From Acanthosoma haemorrhoidale (Eukaryota; Arthropoda; Insecta; Hemiptera; Acanthosomatidae): a stretch of 64,000 bases of DNA. The translations under genes were made by a program, and so were the position numbers. This document shows, in pieces, positions 12,790 to 23,759 of the stretch; positions within the stretch are counted from its first letter, which is position 1; every line of letters begins with the position of its first letter. The stretch is from assembly GCA_930367205.1 (NCBI GenBank), contig OV884009.1, positions 84,651,189 to 84,715,188 on the forward strand. The letters are read 5' to 3'. The notes beneath the pieces were generated by a model. It was not told the DNA's origin, did not search any database, and saw only the letters and a program-made list of their open reading frames with translations.

Positions 12790-12990
12790 TAGAAAGGCCA
12801 TATTTTGCACGAAAGTCTTAATTGATCCCACAGAGATTTCAAAAATAAAAGCAGCCTTAATAAAAATTAATGAAGAGTCGATTTAATCAATTATTAGTAA
12901 TTAAAAAGTAAATATTTTCATATCATATTAAAGAGCTCGATGTTCTGATTAATAATATTACTATGTATGGGAGGTTTTGCTTTTGTAGAT
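12790..12990 (-). repeat. Dispersed repeat family, copy 2
   Basis: Shares with 16560-16990 the order AGAGATTTCAAAAATAAAA-like start, GAAGAGTC or GAAGGGTC, AATTATTAGTAATTAAAAA, and the AATAATATTA stretch. Diverged and truncated. Confidence 0.45.
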
Positions 12991-13588
12991 TATTATTACA
13001 AAAAATCATTAAAAGTTATAATAAGATCGCACTCCCTGGGAAATGCCTGTGAAGGGTAACAGAGGTGGTATCACCCCAAGGCAGTGTATCCATCACATTT
13101 TTGGGAGAGTGGATAATTGCTCATGGGAAGGAGTCTCAACAGCAGTGGCAAAGGCAACCTTCTTTGGGATGGGAATAACAAGGTCCCCTAGTCCTCCAAG
13201 TAGTTGTGTTTGAGTTATTAGCTCATTATTACAAAAGAAACCATTGCTACAAACAGTCAGAGAAAAGACAATGACATGGAAAAAAGAAGTACGTCTCAGG
13301 AGTTGAGTAAACAAAGATGAACAAGGAAGGACTATTGAAAAAACGTTCATATTTTCAAAGAGATGTCCAAAAGAGTAACAAGAGGGGACATAAAACTTTT
13401 CCGGGGATCCCTGACAATTATCAGAATCTACACTCTAGGTAATAACGAACCCACTCAAATAAATATGATTTTCACAAGATCCTGAGGAGTGCCTTTGAAT
13501 CAGCATTTAAGCCAAAGGGTGAAATGATTATGCTAGGAGAATTCAATGCAAGTGTAGTGCATTAATTAAGTTATTTTACTGTCGGCAG

Positions 13589-13775
13589 TGTCAAATATAG
13601 CTATATACAATTTAAATAAGTGCGCCAATTTGTCATGTCCAGCACGCATGGCGTGCTTAGCGCTATCTTACTTCTTATCAGCCTTATCTGTAATTTTTCA
13701 TTAAATCATCTTATCTTACTGTACGCGTTCCTTATTCTCTTATTTACAATCCTAAGTACCCTAACTATTTTGTCA
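13589..13775 (+). repeat. 5' LTR of Copia element
   Basis: 187 bases, TG...CA ends, about 80% similar by eye to the 3' LTR, so the insertion is not recent. Confidence 0.8.
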
Positions 13776-14394
13776 AGTTATGGACCCAGAGAATATAAGT
13801 GAATTGTTGAAATTTCGGTGCGTTTTGAATTGTGAAAGTTTTATTCTGATTCAATGTGAGTGGTTAAAACAAAAAAAAAATAGCCACGTCTTCTATACTA
13901 TTTGCTATGCTTACACCAATATTTTCACCAGTTGGACTTATAGAACAGGTTTAGTTTTGAAAAGAGAAGGATGTGGTGATATTTTAAAAATATTACACTA
14001 TGTGCAATTACTCAATCTGTCTCAGACAAGTATTTGAATATGTGGTACAAACACGAGACAAATGGTTGAAAAATGTCAGCAGCTTTTCAACGCAAAATGT
14101 ATGTTATGAAGAAAATATGAGTACTAAAATTTGTCGAAGGAGAATTACAAGATCATTTCAACAAATTTGAAAAGCTCATCAAGGAGTTATGAATACCACT
14201 ACATGTACTTGTAAAGGCGATATGTGTCAAGGGATTTAAGATGTATTTGTATCTCAGAAGCAGGGATTGTAGCCTTTATGTTTACATTACTACAATTAGT
14301 TATGTGGTAAGATGCTTACTTCTTTTGCAGCTCTCCCAAGTTTTAATTAGCAAGTGATGTGGTACCAATTACATTTTTAACTCCACGGGGTAGA

Positions 14395-14730
14395 TATTAA
14401 TGCCAGTGAGTTCCTTTGTGGTGCGCCAGAAATACTCCAGCAGTTAATGTGCTCTCTTCTTGAAGGGATTGGTCGAAATTGCGATGGATGATATCCTCAT
14501 TCATGCTAAAACAGAAGATGAACTTGCAGCATTTCGCAGAAAATGTCCTACTATGAATTAACGAATCGGGGTTAAAGCTAAATTGTCATAAATGCAATTA
14601 CCCTGTCCCAAATATCAAATTTCTAGGCCATTGATTAGCCCTCAAGGTCTAGAACCTAGCCTAGAACCAGGCCCTAAAAAGATCAAAGCTATTGATCAAC
14701 TAAAATCTCACAAAATATCAAACATTTATT
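14395..14730 (+). mobile_element. Gypsy-type reverse transcriptase fragment
   Basis: Lies inside the Copia element. Readings GAPEILQQLM, VEIAMDDILIHAKTEDEL, and ISPQGLEPSLEPG then KKIKAI match the Gypsy order of palm motif, catalytic xDD box and following segment (VISPDGLKPDPEKVKAI). One frameshift divides it. A Gypsy piece inside Copia implies a nested insertion or a template-switch chimera. Confidence 0.65.
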
Positions 14731-15297
14731 TTAGGGATTTAAACTTGATACATTGTCCTGTATTTATAACATTATCCAAAGGAGTAAAATGCTAAAGAAA
14801 TAGTTTAAGGTTAAAGAAAAGCTTAAATGGATTATGTTCACCCCCAAAAAATCTTACTTGTATCCATTCAATCTCATGGTAGTCAAGAAAACAATCATGT
14901 GTTTCCCAGTCTACTGCACAATGAGAATACATAGCATGTGGATTGGAAGCTATGGATGTGGTGTACTTCCTACACATTTAAAAAGATTTCATTAGTGATT
15001 CTGTTGTGCCATTAATATATATTGACAATTAAAGTGCAATTAACATGTTGAAAGTTTGGAAAATATTAAAAGAATTAGACATATAGACTTAAGGTGTCCT
15101 TTTACCAAAGATCTTATATCAAAAAATTTAAGAGAAATAAAATACATTTAGACTAATAATAATGTAGCAGACATTTTCACTAAGTCTCGAAAGAGTGAAA
15201 AGTTTATGAAGTATTCTGAATGCTTGAAAATATCTTAAAATTATATTAAATATTTTTTTATATTACATGTGAAAATAATCTATAGAATGTAAGGGAA

Positions 15298-15476
15298 TGT
15301 CAAATATTGTTATATGCAATTTAAATAAGTGCGACAATTTGTCATGTCCAGTATGCACGTGTGTTCTTTGCGCCATTTTACTTCTTATCTACCCTGTTTT
15401 CATTTAATCATCTTGTTTTAATGTATGCATTACTTATTCTTTTATTTACAATCCTAAGTACCTAAATATTTTGTCA
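15298..15476 (+). repeat. 3' LTR of Copia element
   Basis: 179 bases, preceded by AATGTAAGGGAA as polypurine tract, followed by the GGCAG target duplication. Confidence 0.8.
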
Positions 15477-15873
15477 GGCAGGAATGGAGAAACAGATAAT
15501 AATAGATAGTAGATTTATGAGGGAAGATTTTACTAAAGATTAAGAAAACTTTTTTTCAACACAAACCCAGCCATCAGTTTACATGGAGGAAGGGATGAAA
15601 GATTCCAATAGTTGATTATGTTCTGTTGTATTAATAGATAGGAAAGTAAATGGAAGATGTTCGATTGTTTAGGAATTTAAAACATGGCGATGACCATATA
15701 CTCAGAGCTAAAATGTTATTCACAGCAAGGAAAACAGCTTGTAGGCAAGTTGCAAACAAAATGACAGCAAAAACATGGATGGGGGCAGATTATCCTGAGA
15801 GTTTTAGAAAACTGTGATAATAATTTCTAAGCATTAAAATTTCTGTTTGTTTTTCAATTTAAGAATTGAACTA

Positions 15874-16065
15874 CTACTTATTTATAATATTTCTACTACT
15901 TATATATACTTCTATTTTACGAAGCGAAATTTCAGCCCTTGAAAAAACCTCTTTGAAGTCAGTGGACCAAAGCTTCTTTGTAGGGAACTTTCTGGGCATT
16001 GGTTTGCTTATGTGTACATAATGCAGCTCTTCGTAAAACTCTTGTTTACTTTTATGTAAGGACAC
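15874..16065 (-). other. Unrecognised short open frame
   Basis: 63 codons, basic: SLHKSKQEFYEELHY, then PMPRKFPTKKLW. No family recognised and no clear splice sites or neighbours. It may be repeat-derived or chance. Confidence 0.15.
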
Positions 16066-16559
16066 AAACCCTTGCCCTCTTTAAATGTCCCTACATCCCC
16101 ACCATTGCTTCTCGGTTAAAAAAGATTTCTGGAGCTTAGTTTATATTTTTTTGAATGAGTGCACCTTAGCGAAAATCTTTGTCATTTGTAGAAAAAATGT
16201 ATTGCCAAGATTCTTATCATCAAATATTTTAACATCTTGGTCTTTATGAGTCTCTAATTCAAGCTTGATACATACAATTTTGTTTGAAAGTCCCATTCGT
16301 TATTGGGAATATATGGAAAATATATCCATCTAATTTGAAACATAGCAATTGCAATTAGTTTATTATATGGTATTTGAAAAAAAAATTCTATAATTTTGAG
16401 TAGGACATCAAATAATTTGATTAATTAAACTTGGTTCATAACATTTAATCTGTTTTTTTCTAAAGTGAACGATAATTACATGAAGTTGTTAAAACTGTCA
16501 TTAAAAGTCTATTTGCAATCTCAGTTTCATACAGAGATAATATTTTCCATGAAAGTTTT

Positions 16560-16995
16560 CTTTATGCCCCAGAGATGCTAAAAATAAAATCAAACTTATG
16601 AAAAATAAAGAAGGGTCAATTATTAGTAATTAAAAAATAAATATTTTTTCATTACATAAGTAGGGTATAAAATTAAAGGCATAATGACTTGATTATTAGT
16701 ATGTATTATTTGCTGGGGCTTAACTGGAATATTACCACAGAAAGTCAATAAAACATATTTTACAACTGTAACACTAATTCTGTGATGAATGGCATAAAAA
16801 TTCTTTTTATCAGACCGAAGATCAAGTAAGAATCCTGATAATCGAGATTTAAGCCTACTAATACAATAATAATTTTTTGTTGTATGTGATCCCACCATTT
16901 CTATGATCATTAGTCGAAGGAAAAATACAGGGACAGGTCTGGAGCTTGAACCAGGGACCTCCAAATTTGGAAAAAAAATCAATAGGCCTCGGCCA
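16560..16995 (-). repeat. Dispersed repeat copy 3 with tRNA-like head (possible SINE)
   Basis: The minus strand starts near GACATGGCCGAGGCC, similar to a tRNA Leu/Ser A box. About 43 bases on comes CTGGTTCAAGCTCC, similar to a B box. The rest is AT-rich and shared with copies near 560-830, 12790-12990 and 35370-35440. This is consistent with a tRNA-derived SINE family. A 119-codon open frame (16982-16623) crosses it but looks incidental. Confidence 0.4.
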
Positions 16996-17054
16996 TGTCT
17001 TTATTTTTGGGCTAATTACTATTGTAATACTATGTGAAATATACTAACTTGGAA

Positions 17055-17240
17055 ACTAGATGTCTTTGCATATCTCCATACCGTTCATGGACACTGGAGT
17101 ATACAGCTTCAGCAACTCTTTGATAAACCTGTCCAAATACTTGAGGAAGTTTAGGAGCTCGATGAAGCTTGGAGTGTCACGTGCAAAGCCTTTACTAACC
17201 AGCAGATAAGCTCTATCCTTATAATAGCAGATATAAACTG
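17055..17240 (-). other. Unrecognised possible exon
   Basis: Two overlapping frames look protein-like. One reads VYICYYKDRAYLLVSKGF to LNFLKYLDRFIKELLKLYTP and stops at TAG near 17058. The other reads PKLPQVFGQVYQRVAEAVY then SSVHERYGDMQRHL and ends at a good donor, CAA|GTTAGT, with A/T-rich third positions like real genes here. It lies just past the HCF-like gene on the same strand but matches no part of HCF that I know. Identity unknown. Confidence 0.3.
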
Positions 17241-17436
17241 TTGGTAAGAACAGTCAGAAACCTATCTAAACACATGCAATCAATAGATATTGATTGTAAA
17301 TTTGACTAGCTTTTTACAAATTTCTAAAATTCACAATTTAATTATATAATAAAATAGTATTTACAATAGTTTGTAACAATATGGTAAAATTAATATTTAG
17401 TCAAGTAAAATAAGAGAAAAACAAACAATCTGAATT

Positions 17437-18939
17437 TTAAAAATGATTAAAGTGGTTCATTTTTAATTGCTGACCTTCATCAATTAGTGGCTGAAATATA
17501 CTGCAAGCTACTTTAGCTAAAATGATAAGTCCGTTGCGTTCATTTTTTAATGAATTAAACATTTCTTCATCAATAATATTTCCACACTTAGTAGTATTAA
17601 TTCCACCCTCCTGGGAATCCATAGGAATTAAGTTAGAATTTACTTCTGGGTCCGTAGGAGTATTTACAACTCCAACAACATTTGAATATTGATTACTGCC
17701 AGTGGCTTGGCTACTGATTTCACTGCAGGCTGAGGGAGGCGAAGGCGGAAAAATCATTTTTTGAGACTGAAATAAATAATGTTCTTCATTAGAAAAAGGA
17801 GGCCAAGACACTTCAAGTGCAATGGTAGCTGTTTTGACAAGTTTAATTCTCCCCTGAATTGAGCTAGGTTTGATTTCAAGAACCCACATATCATTATAAG
17901 ATACTTTATGGTCAGTAGTTCCATTAGAACAGCCCCGACCCGACCAAATAAAAACTTTATCATTTAAGTTAACTGTACAATGGCCTGCTCTTGCTTTTGG
18001 AATATTTTCAACTGATCCTTCCATTTTTAAATTTTCCCAAGCCATTAATTTTATATTGAAGCATAAAAGCTCATTGGTAGGTCTTGATCTTTTTTTAATA
18101 ATTGATAATCCATCATCTTCAACTACTAAACCCCCCACCCAACCTCCAAAAACATACATCTTGTCACCTGTGACTGTGGCTGTATGAAATGATCTTGGTA
18201 AAGGAACCACACCACTGGTTTTACATTCACACCATGTCAATGATTGAATGTCTAGCATCCATACATCTCCGAGTCGGAAACCACACATCCCACCATATAT
18301 AATTAACTTAGAGTTACCTTTAGAGTCAACATGGCTCACAGCAGTATGAGATTCTCTGGGATGAGGGGGAGTACCACATACATAGGGCTTTGTCCAATCT
18401 GTTGCATTATTTTTGTGAAGTGTCAAAATGTATAGGTCATGCAGGTATTCAAGATGGCAAACAGTGTTATGAGAGTAATGTTGTCCATGAGCTCTATTTG
18501 CTATCCCCCCAAATAAATATACTTTATTTCCAATCAGATTAAAGGAGTGGCCAAACCTTGCACAAGGGGGTGGATAATCAGGTCGAGTCCTGGGGTTCAG
18601 AGTCTTCCACTTCCATCTACTTGTTTGTAACTCATAGAGATTATTGGAATATCTTGTATTCTCAATCAAACCTCCAAACACCAAGATACGCGTGTTATCC
18701 ACAACCATACCAAAAGAAGCACACCCTTCAGGCATTTCTTCACCCTTGAGTGTTGGTATAGACCATGAATTTGTTGTTATATTGTAAACATTTACATCAT
18801 TAATCATTTCTTCATTGCCACCTCCAAAAACTACTATCGTATCTTTTACCAAGACGGCCTTGTGCCCATATCTATGTTTAGGAACTCGACCTGTAGTACC
18901 AGTTATTTTATTCCATCTTGGCATGGTCGAATCGGCCAT
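17437..18939 (-). CDS. HCF-like Kelch-propeller protein, single exon, short
   Basis: 500 codons, uninterrupted. Host cell factor is a nuclear adaptor that links transcription factors to histone modifiers through an N-terminal six-blade Kelch propeller. Visible blades: RYGHKAVLVKDTIVVFGGGN, GLIENTRYSNNLYELQTSRW, CARFGHSFNLIGNKVYLFGG, HPRESHTAV with KLIIYGGM, PRSFHTATVTGDKMYVFGGW, ARAGHCTVNLNDKVFIWSGR. After the propeller, RIKLVKTATIALEVSW matches the first strand of the HCF fibronectin domain. About 100 residues then diverge and the protein ends. Full HCFs are far longer and their genes have introns, so this may be a retrocopy or truncated paralog. Start chosen at ATG in AAAATGGCC, just after a possible acceptor CTTATAG. 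The open frame argues that it is still expressed. Confidence 0.85.
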   Translation of the reverse strand: MADSTMPRWNKITGTTGRVPKHRYGHKAVLVKDTIVVFGGGNEEMINDVNVYNITTNSWSIPTLKGEEMPEGCASFGMVVDNTRILVFGGLIENTRYSNNLYELQTSRWKWKTLNPRTRPDYPPPCARFGHSFNLIGNKVYLFGGIANRAHGQHYSHNTVCHLEYLHDLYILTLHKNNATDWTKPYVCGTPPHPRESHTAVSHVDSKGNSKLIIYGGMCGFRLGDVWMLDIQSLTWCECKTSGVVPLPRSFHTATVTGDKMYVFGGWVGGLVVEDDGLSIIKKRSRPTNELLCFNIKLMAWENLKMEGSVENIPKARAGHCTVNLNDKVFIWSGRGCSNGTTDHKVSYNDMWVLEIKPSSIQGRIKLVKTATIALEVSWPPFSNEEHYLFQSQKMIFPPSPPSACSEISSQATGSNQYSNVVGVVNTPTDPEVNSNLIPMDSQEGGINTTKCGNIIDEEMFNSLKNERNGLIILAKVACSIFQPLIDEGQQLKMNHFNHF

Positions 18940-19200
18940 TTTCTATAAGATTAGATCAACACATTAGTCTAAGAGGTTGACGAGCTTGCCAGGATGTCCA
19001 AACGCACAAATATTTTCCTAAACTCGATTTGGGTACGTTATTAATAAAAACTTTGTATAAAACACCATATAAAACTGCTTCAACCCGACTGAAAATAAGC
19101 ACTGAGCACTGTACTAGAAGAAGCAGGAACCGACAAGCAGCCAAAACTCCAAGCAGAGGCTGTGGACAAAGTTCACTTCAGTAGGTTACCCATTAAAAAC
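18940..19200 (-). promoter_or_regulatory. Probable 5' flank or leader of the HCF-like gene
   Basis: A less AT-rich segment upstream of the start. A 62-codon frame (19144-18956, MAACRFLLLLVQCSVLIF) ends just before the HCF start; it could be an upstream frame or chance. TTGATCTAATCTTATAG before the AAAATGG may be a splice acceptor, implying a non-coding first exon. Confidence 0.3.
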
Positions 19201-20000
19201 TTTTACGTAAATTTTCATAATCTCAAAAAATATTCCATTGAAATAAAACATTTTTCGTAGAAAATGAGAGAATCGATCAAGCATTTTGAATTTTCAAATT
19301 TTAAGAAGCTTACAATCTCAAACCTACGAGCTACTTGATTTTGTAATCTATCTTTACTGATTAATAAACAAAATAATATTGATAGTTTAATTAAAATTTA
19401 AGCTGCATCATATATTTTCAAAAAAATATATAGCATTAATGGATGTTCGTTGTTTTAAATAAGAAAGAAATGAAGTATTTGAATTAAACTAGCTGATGCA
19501 TAAGACTATTGTTTTGTTTGATTAATAACGCAAACGGTTTGTTTATTTTTCAATGGGTGTATCAGTTAATCACTGTAACTGTTGGCTTTTCACTTGTCTC
19601 CTGTTTAGATCTGTCAAAGCTGTCTAGATTTCATTGAGCGAACTTTTGTTTTTAAATATACAATTCTTTGTTTTCTGTGATTCGTTAGTACCTATTTGAT
19701 CGACTACTGGTTTCCTTATCTAGTATATCTATGAAGCTTAATTCAATTCCAACGGTGTGAGGATTATTAACATAGGATTAATGATCACTATTTATAGTAT
19801 GTTTAAAGCTGGATATTACTGACTCGTGACACAGGAGAATATACACGAATCAGGGAAAATTTCTTCGTCAGTGAATGATCGATCACTCTTGGAGTTCACA
19901 ATTCGGTGAATCTTGGAATAACCGATAAAGACATTTCGGCTTCGGAACGCAGTAGTTCAAGGTGAGCCCCATCACCTTTATTAGAGTCAGTTCAGTCCAT
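19201..20000. other. No gene seen
   Basis: AT-rich to 19600, then less so. A patch ending CAAGGTGAGCCCCATCACCT (19960-19979) recurs in diverged form at about 20365-20384 (GAAGGTAAGCCTCATCACCT), so the interval belongs to the repeat region that follows. Confidence 0.5.
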
Positions 20001-20539
20001 TCATGTATAATGTGTATCATTATACTTGTACATTGCATTATATAAGTTTTTATAAAATATCATAACCTGTATATAATGTAGCGAAGCTACAGGAAATACA
20101 AAAATAAATTGTAAATAGATTCACCTGACAATCTATAATTGTATATAAGTATCTGTAAATTTAAAGAGCCTATGGGGGAAAGAAGAAGGGGGGGGGGGAC
20201 CGCAGTAGCACAAAATATCGTCAACAGAAAGCACCTAACGTGTAAGTTGAAAATAATTTCCATAGATGCCGCTACAGTGGTAGCTCATAAGTCTTTTAGT
20301 ACATGCCAACATGAAACCATTTAAGTTAACCATCAATTAATGTTAATCATGTCGGTGACAAGTTGAAGGTAAGCCTCATCACCTAGTGTTGAATATGAGA
20401 CTATGACATTTTAACCACAACAAAATTATTATATATTCATGCACCCCTCCAAATATAAAAATAATCGATTTGGTTGTCTTCTGGTATTTTTATTTTTTAT
20501 CCAAAATATTTGTTATCGTCTGTACCGAAATTTGAGCGA

Positions 20540-21160
20540 ATGGACAGCGATGAGAGACATAATAATGGCCCAAGGTCTGTATGAGGAAAATTCGACATGG
20601 AACGGTATAACTGTCTGTTGTAAATTATACTTGAGTATTAAGAGCACTGCGAGTAATAAGGAATTACGAGGTTCATAACTTAAAAAAAACTATTCCTAAT
20701 GCATCAATCACCCAGATGGTCCTGTGAGGAAAAATCCACCGGTATTGAAAGATGTGAAAGTATGAATAGATTGGTGGAAATTCGAACTAAAGTTTCCCAA
20801 AATATTTAATTGTGTAAACACCCTGTGCCATATTCCCATATGCTAAAATTCCAGAGTGGAGCTGTAAGAATATTAAAACTTTGACACTGTGCGTAAAAAA
20901 CGATATTAACATTGCATTGCACGTAATAAGGGATTACAATATCCAAAAATAAATAAAAAATCGACTGAGAACGGTATGAACAGATTGGTGGAAATTCGAA
21001 CGAAGGAATTTCCCGGAATGTTTAATTCTGTACTTAACCTGTAGCACATTCCCATTTGCACAAATTTCAAGGTGGAGCTGTTAACATTTTAGAACTTTGA
21101 TGATGTACCTAAAAACTGCATAGCATTGAACGTAGTAAGGGATTATTATCTATTATTGTA
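20540..21160 (+). repeat. Diverged tandem repeat, unit about 215 bases
   Basis: Two units are clear, at about 20757-20945 and 20973-21155. Each starts TATGAAYAGATTGGTGGAAA and contains GGTGGAGCTGT or AGTGGAGCTGT, then CACGTAATAAGGGATTA. A partial unit precedes at 20580-20760 (GGAACGGTATAAC, AATAAGGAATTACGAGG). The unit carries no protein signal. A related piece lies at 22010-22160. Confidence 0.7.
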
Positions 21161-21516
21161 ATAGCCGTGGGGGTCTAATCAACTTGGCTAACATTCCCAC
21201 GAGCTACTTCAACTGTAGGTAAACTTTAAACTTTGACCAGGTAATGCAGAAATAAAGAAACCAAAAAAATCATAACCCAAAGCTATAATTAAATAAAAAA
21301 ATGAAAATTGCATTTACGCAAAGATTTAAAATAAAATAAAACATTACAATCTACAATTAAAGGTAGATGTTAATAAGGTTAATACTAAATGTAAAACTAA
21401 TTAAATCTATTAAACAAAAAAAATATGAAAGTCTGAATAACAAAACAAACTTCTTTAAAATGAAAGAAAACTAGACAATTATTTAAAACAGTTTTTGAAT
21501 GTACACATTGGCACTG

Positions 21517-21819
21517 TTAGGCTGGAACCATCGACTCGCCTCGTATTTTTGGACCGGTTAAATTTGGTACTGGATAAAAAATTATATTGCTCACTTGACT
21601 TTGGATACGCACCGTTCTGAACGGTGAGTTCTCGCTCGTAATTGTCTCCCGTACTTCATGTCCTGAACGCTGGCATCTGCCACTCTTCAACGTTGCAGTG
21701 AAACTGACCGTAAACATCCTGTGGCAACTGAGTCCACAACAGGAGGCAGTTGATACCTCACCGTAAACACAAGCTGCGTAATACGCTGCATTTGAACAAC
21801 AGGCTGAACAAAAACACAA
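21517..21819 (-). other. Unrecognised Cys-rich open frame
   Basis: 100 codons, less AT-rich than its surroundings. The start is Cys-rich (CFCSACCSNAAYYAACVYG), the rest is not (TLKSGRCQRSGHEVRET). No signal peptide or known fold recognised. It lies between copies of the 20-22 kb repeat, so it may be part of the same element. Confidence 0.25.
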
Positions 21820-22009
21820 GGATTTTCACAGGAATCCTGAATTATTCAATTAATATTATAAATTATGAATATAGCATAATGTACTTTTCAGTGAAAAATA
21901 ATAAAAAAGTTAACATGAGGCGTGAAAAAATATTCATAAATTAAGAAAATTAAAAAAAATCCTCGCGATGAGTGAAACCCGGGCACTCCTGTATATGGAC
22001 AACTCGTCA

Positions 22010-22160
22010 GGGAACGGTATAACGTCGGTCGTGAATTATACTATGAGCATTGTGCATAATAAAGGATTACACTAACCATAAATAAAATAAAAAACATTCC
22101 TAATTCCCCAGATGCTCCTGTGTGAGGAAAAATCAACCGAGAAATAAAGGCTGATACGGT
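22010..22160 (+). repeat. Related partial repeat unit
   Basis: Shares GGGAACGGTATAACGTCGGT, TAAAGGATTACA, the ATTCCTAAT stretch and TGTGAGGAAAAATC with 20590-20750. Confidence 0.65.
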
Positions 22161-23700
22161 AAAAACTATTTAATTTTTAATGCTTAGGTTTATTATTAGT
22201 AATAATTAATATTTAAAGAGAAAAATGTACAGACAGAGTCAGGACCTATGCCACAATTGAAATCTCTCATTTAGGTTCATTGTTTTCACGGCAGGTGTCA
22301 CTCGGCTTACTCTTAATATGAGGGACTAACTATCCTGTAGACGGCACTGCTTTTAGACAGAGCTGCAAATAATTTTAATTGATAATAAACAGTGAAAGAT
22401 TTTCTTTTGAGAGGGTTTATCTTTCCAAATGCTACAGTAATAATTCAAACAATAGTTGGAGTTAGCTTGTAATAAATATTTACATAAGACAAGATATTAT
22501 ATTTACAAGAATATATAGAACAGCGGTTTGGGAGGACTTGAAGGATTTTATAATTTGAATTACTCATTGAGTTCCGAACCGGGGATGCGCTAGTATGAGG
22601 GAAACAAATTACACGTCGTTCCTCTATTGTGTATAATAGGTGCAATAGGTTTATAATAGATATATAATAATAAAAATAATAGGTATAAACTCTCTCAACT
22701 ATTAGCTCAGAAGCACTTTTGACACAGGGGAGATTCTAAATTACAACCCCCGGAAAGCGGACTATTTTTCCCTACTACACGATGCTCGTAAAGGTCATGA
22801 ACATTCACGGCAGATCCGAGTAAATACTTAATATGGAAGTTGACTGTACTAATCAGATAGTAAAAAACATATCTTAACTTATGTCCAGGAAAAGTACAAA
22901 TTTGTAACAGGAGAAAAATATGAAAACTTGGGAAAATTTGAGAGAAAATCCAGGTATTTTAGTTGATTCCACCAGTAAATTTAGGACTGCTTAATTCGTA
23001 AAACCAACAACAAGGTGAAGGATGGAATCTAAACTGAAGCGTGAAAAAGCAAAAGTTCCAACAAATAGCAAGTTCGTTTTTTTATCTTATACGGATATAT
23101 GTGCCACGGCCAACATCCCTGTAAGTCCCAATTTCGTCAAGGAAATAGGTTTTAGAACAGAATAAAGGTTGAACTTTTCGAATCTAAGAAGTTTTTATGT
23201 GATACTGAATACTTATACCCTTATGCATTTTCATGCTTAAATTATGCAGATTGGAAATAGTGTGAACTTGATACCACGCAAAGGAAATCTTTAAGAAAAT
23301 CCCCGTCCCGTACCTTTACATTGATTCCATAAATCAGGAAGTCCCTTATATTCAGAAATTTTGATTACATACAGTTACTCCCATTATTTCTGTCTGATCC
23401 TCTGAAAAATTTCACTAAGCTTAAGAATACTCTTAACAATTTATCTTACTAATTATTGGTTGATATATTGGTTGACTAACCACAAACAGAAACGGTAGAT
23501 CTAACTCCTAAACTTTAATTAATCTGTATGTGCAATTAATCTTTATGGATTAGTAGTTAGCTTTGAAAAGTATAGATTTGAAAGCATTGAAAAGTTGGAA
23601 AGGTCAAACATTGTATTGTAATTATCGCTTACTTACGTCCTTCCACCAAATGTCCTGATGTTAATGGTGCCTTATTTCTTACATTATTTTAATGTAACAC
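22161..23700. other. No gene seen
   Basis: AT-rich with scattered GC-richer patches (22560-22630, 22740-22830). No splice-bounded exon or recognisable element found. Confidence 0.45.
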
Positions 23701-23759
23701 TTTTTCTATACTTTATTTTGCCAGTACTCTGAGGAAGGGCTGTCCTTTTTTTATTAATA

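Larger units (their letters stand above)
13589..15476 (+). mobile_element. Ty1/Copia LTR retrotransposon, internally deleted
   Basis: LTRs at 13589-13775 and 15298-15476 both begin TGTCAAATAT and end TTTTGTCA. The 5-base target duplication GGCAG flanks it (13584-13588 and 15477-15481). Right after the 5' LTR, GTTATGGACCCAG nearly matches the half initiator-Met tRNA primer site used by insect Copia. A purine tract AAGGGAA precedes the 3' LTR. Gag traces: MDPENISELLKF at 13780 and DHFNKFEKLIKEL near 14150. RNase H end: NNNVADIFTKS near 15170. Integrase and most polymerase are missing, so it cannot move itself. Confidence 0.85.
13020..15830 (+). mobile_element. LINE endonuclease fragment split by a Copia insertion
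   Basis: Left part ends with a reading KGEMIMLGEFNAS, the GDFNA motif of APE-type LINE endonucleases. Right part, after the Copia element, continues with the IVDYVL-like segment and GDDHILRAKMLF, matching the endonuclease motif SDHYLLRAKV. Frameshifts and stops are frequent. The two halves join at a 5-base target duplication. The element resembles RTE/CR1-type LINEs, but the exact clade is uncertain. Confidence 0.6.

Noticed and set aside
13093..13350. 85-codon minus-strand frame with hydrophobic stretches
   Set aside because: It overlaps plus-strand LINE endonuclease sequence and has no splice or family support.
16623..16982. 119-codon minus-strand frame
   Set aside because: It begins in the tRNA-like head of a dispersed repeat whose other copies do not keep the frame, so it is probably incidental.
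21961..22830. GC-richer segment considered as a gene promoter or CpG island
   Set aside because: No gene starts nearby and it shares sequence with the 20-22 kb repeat.
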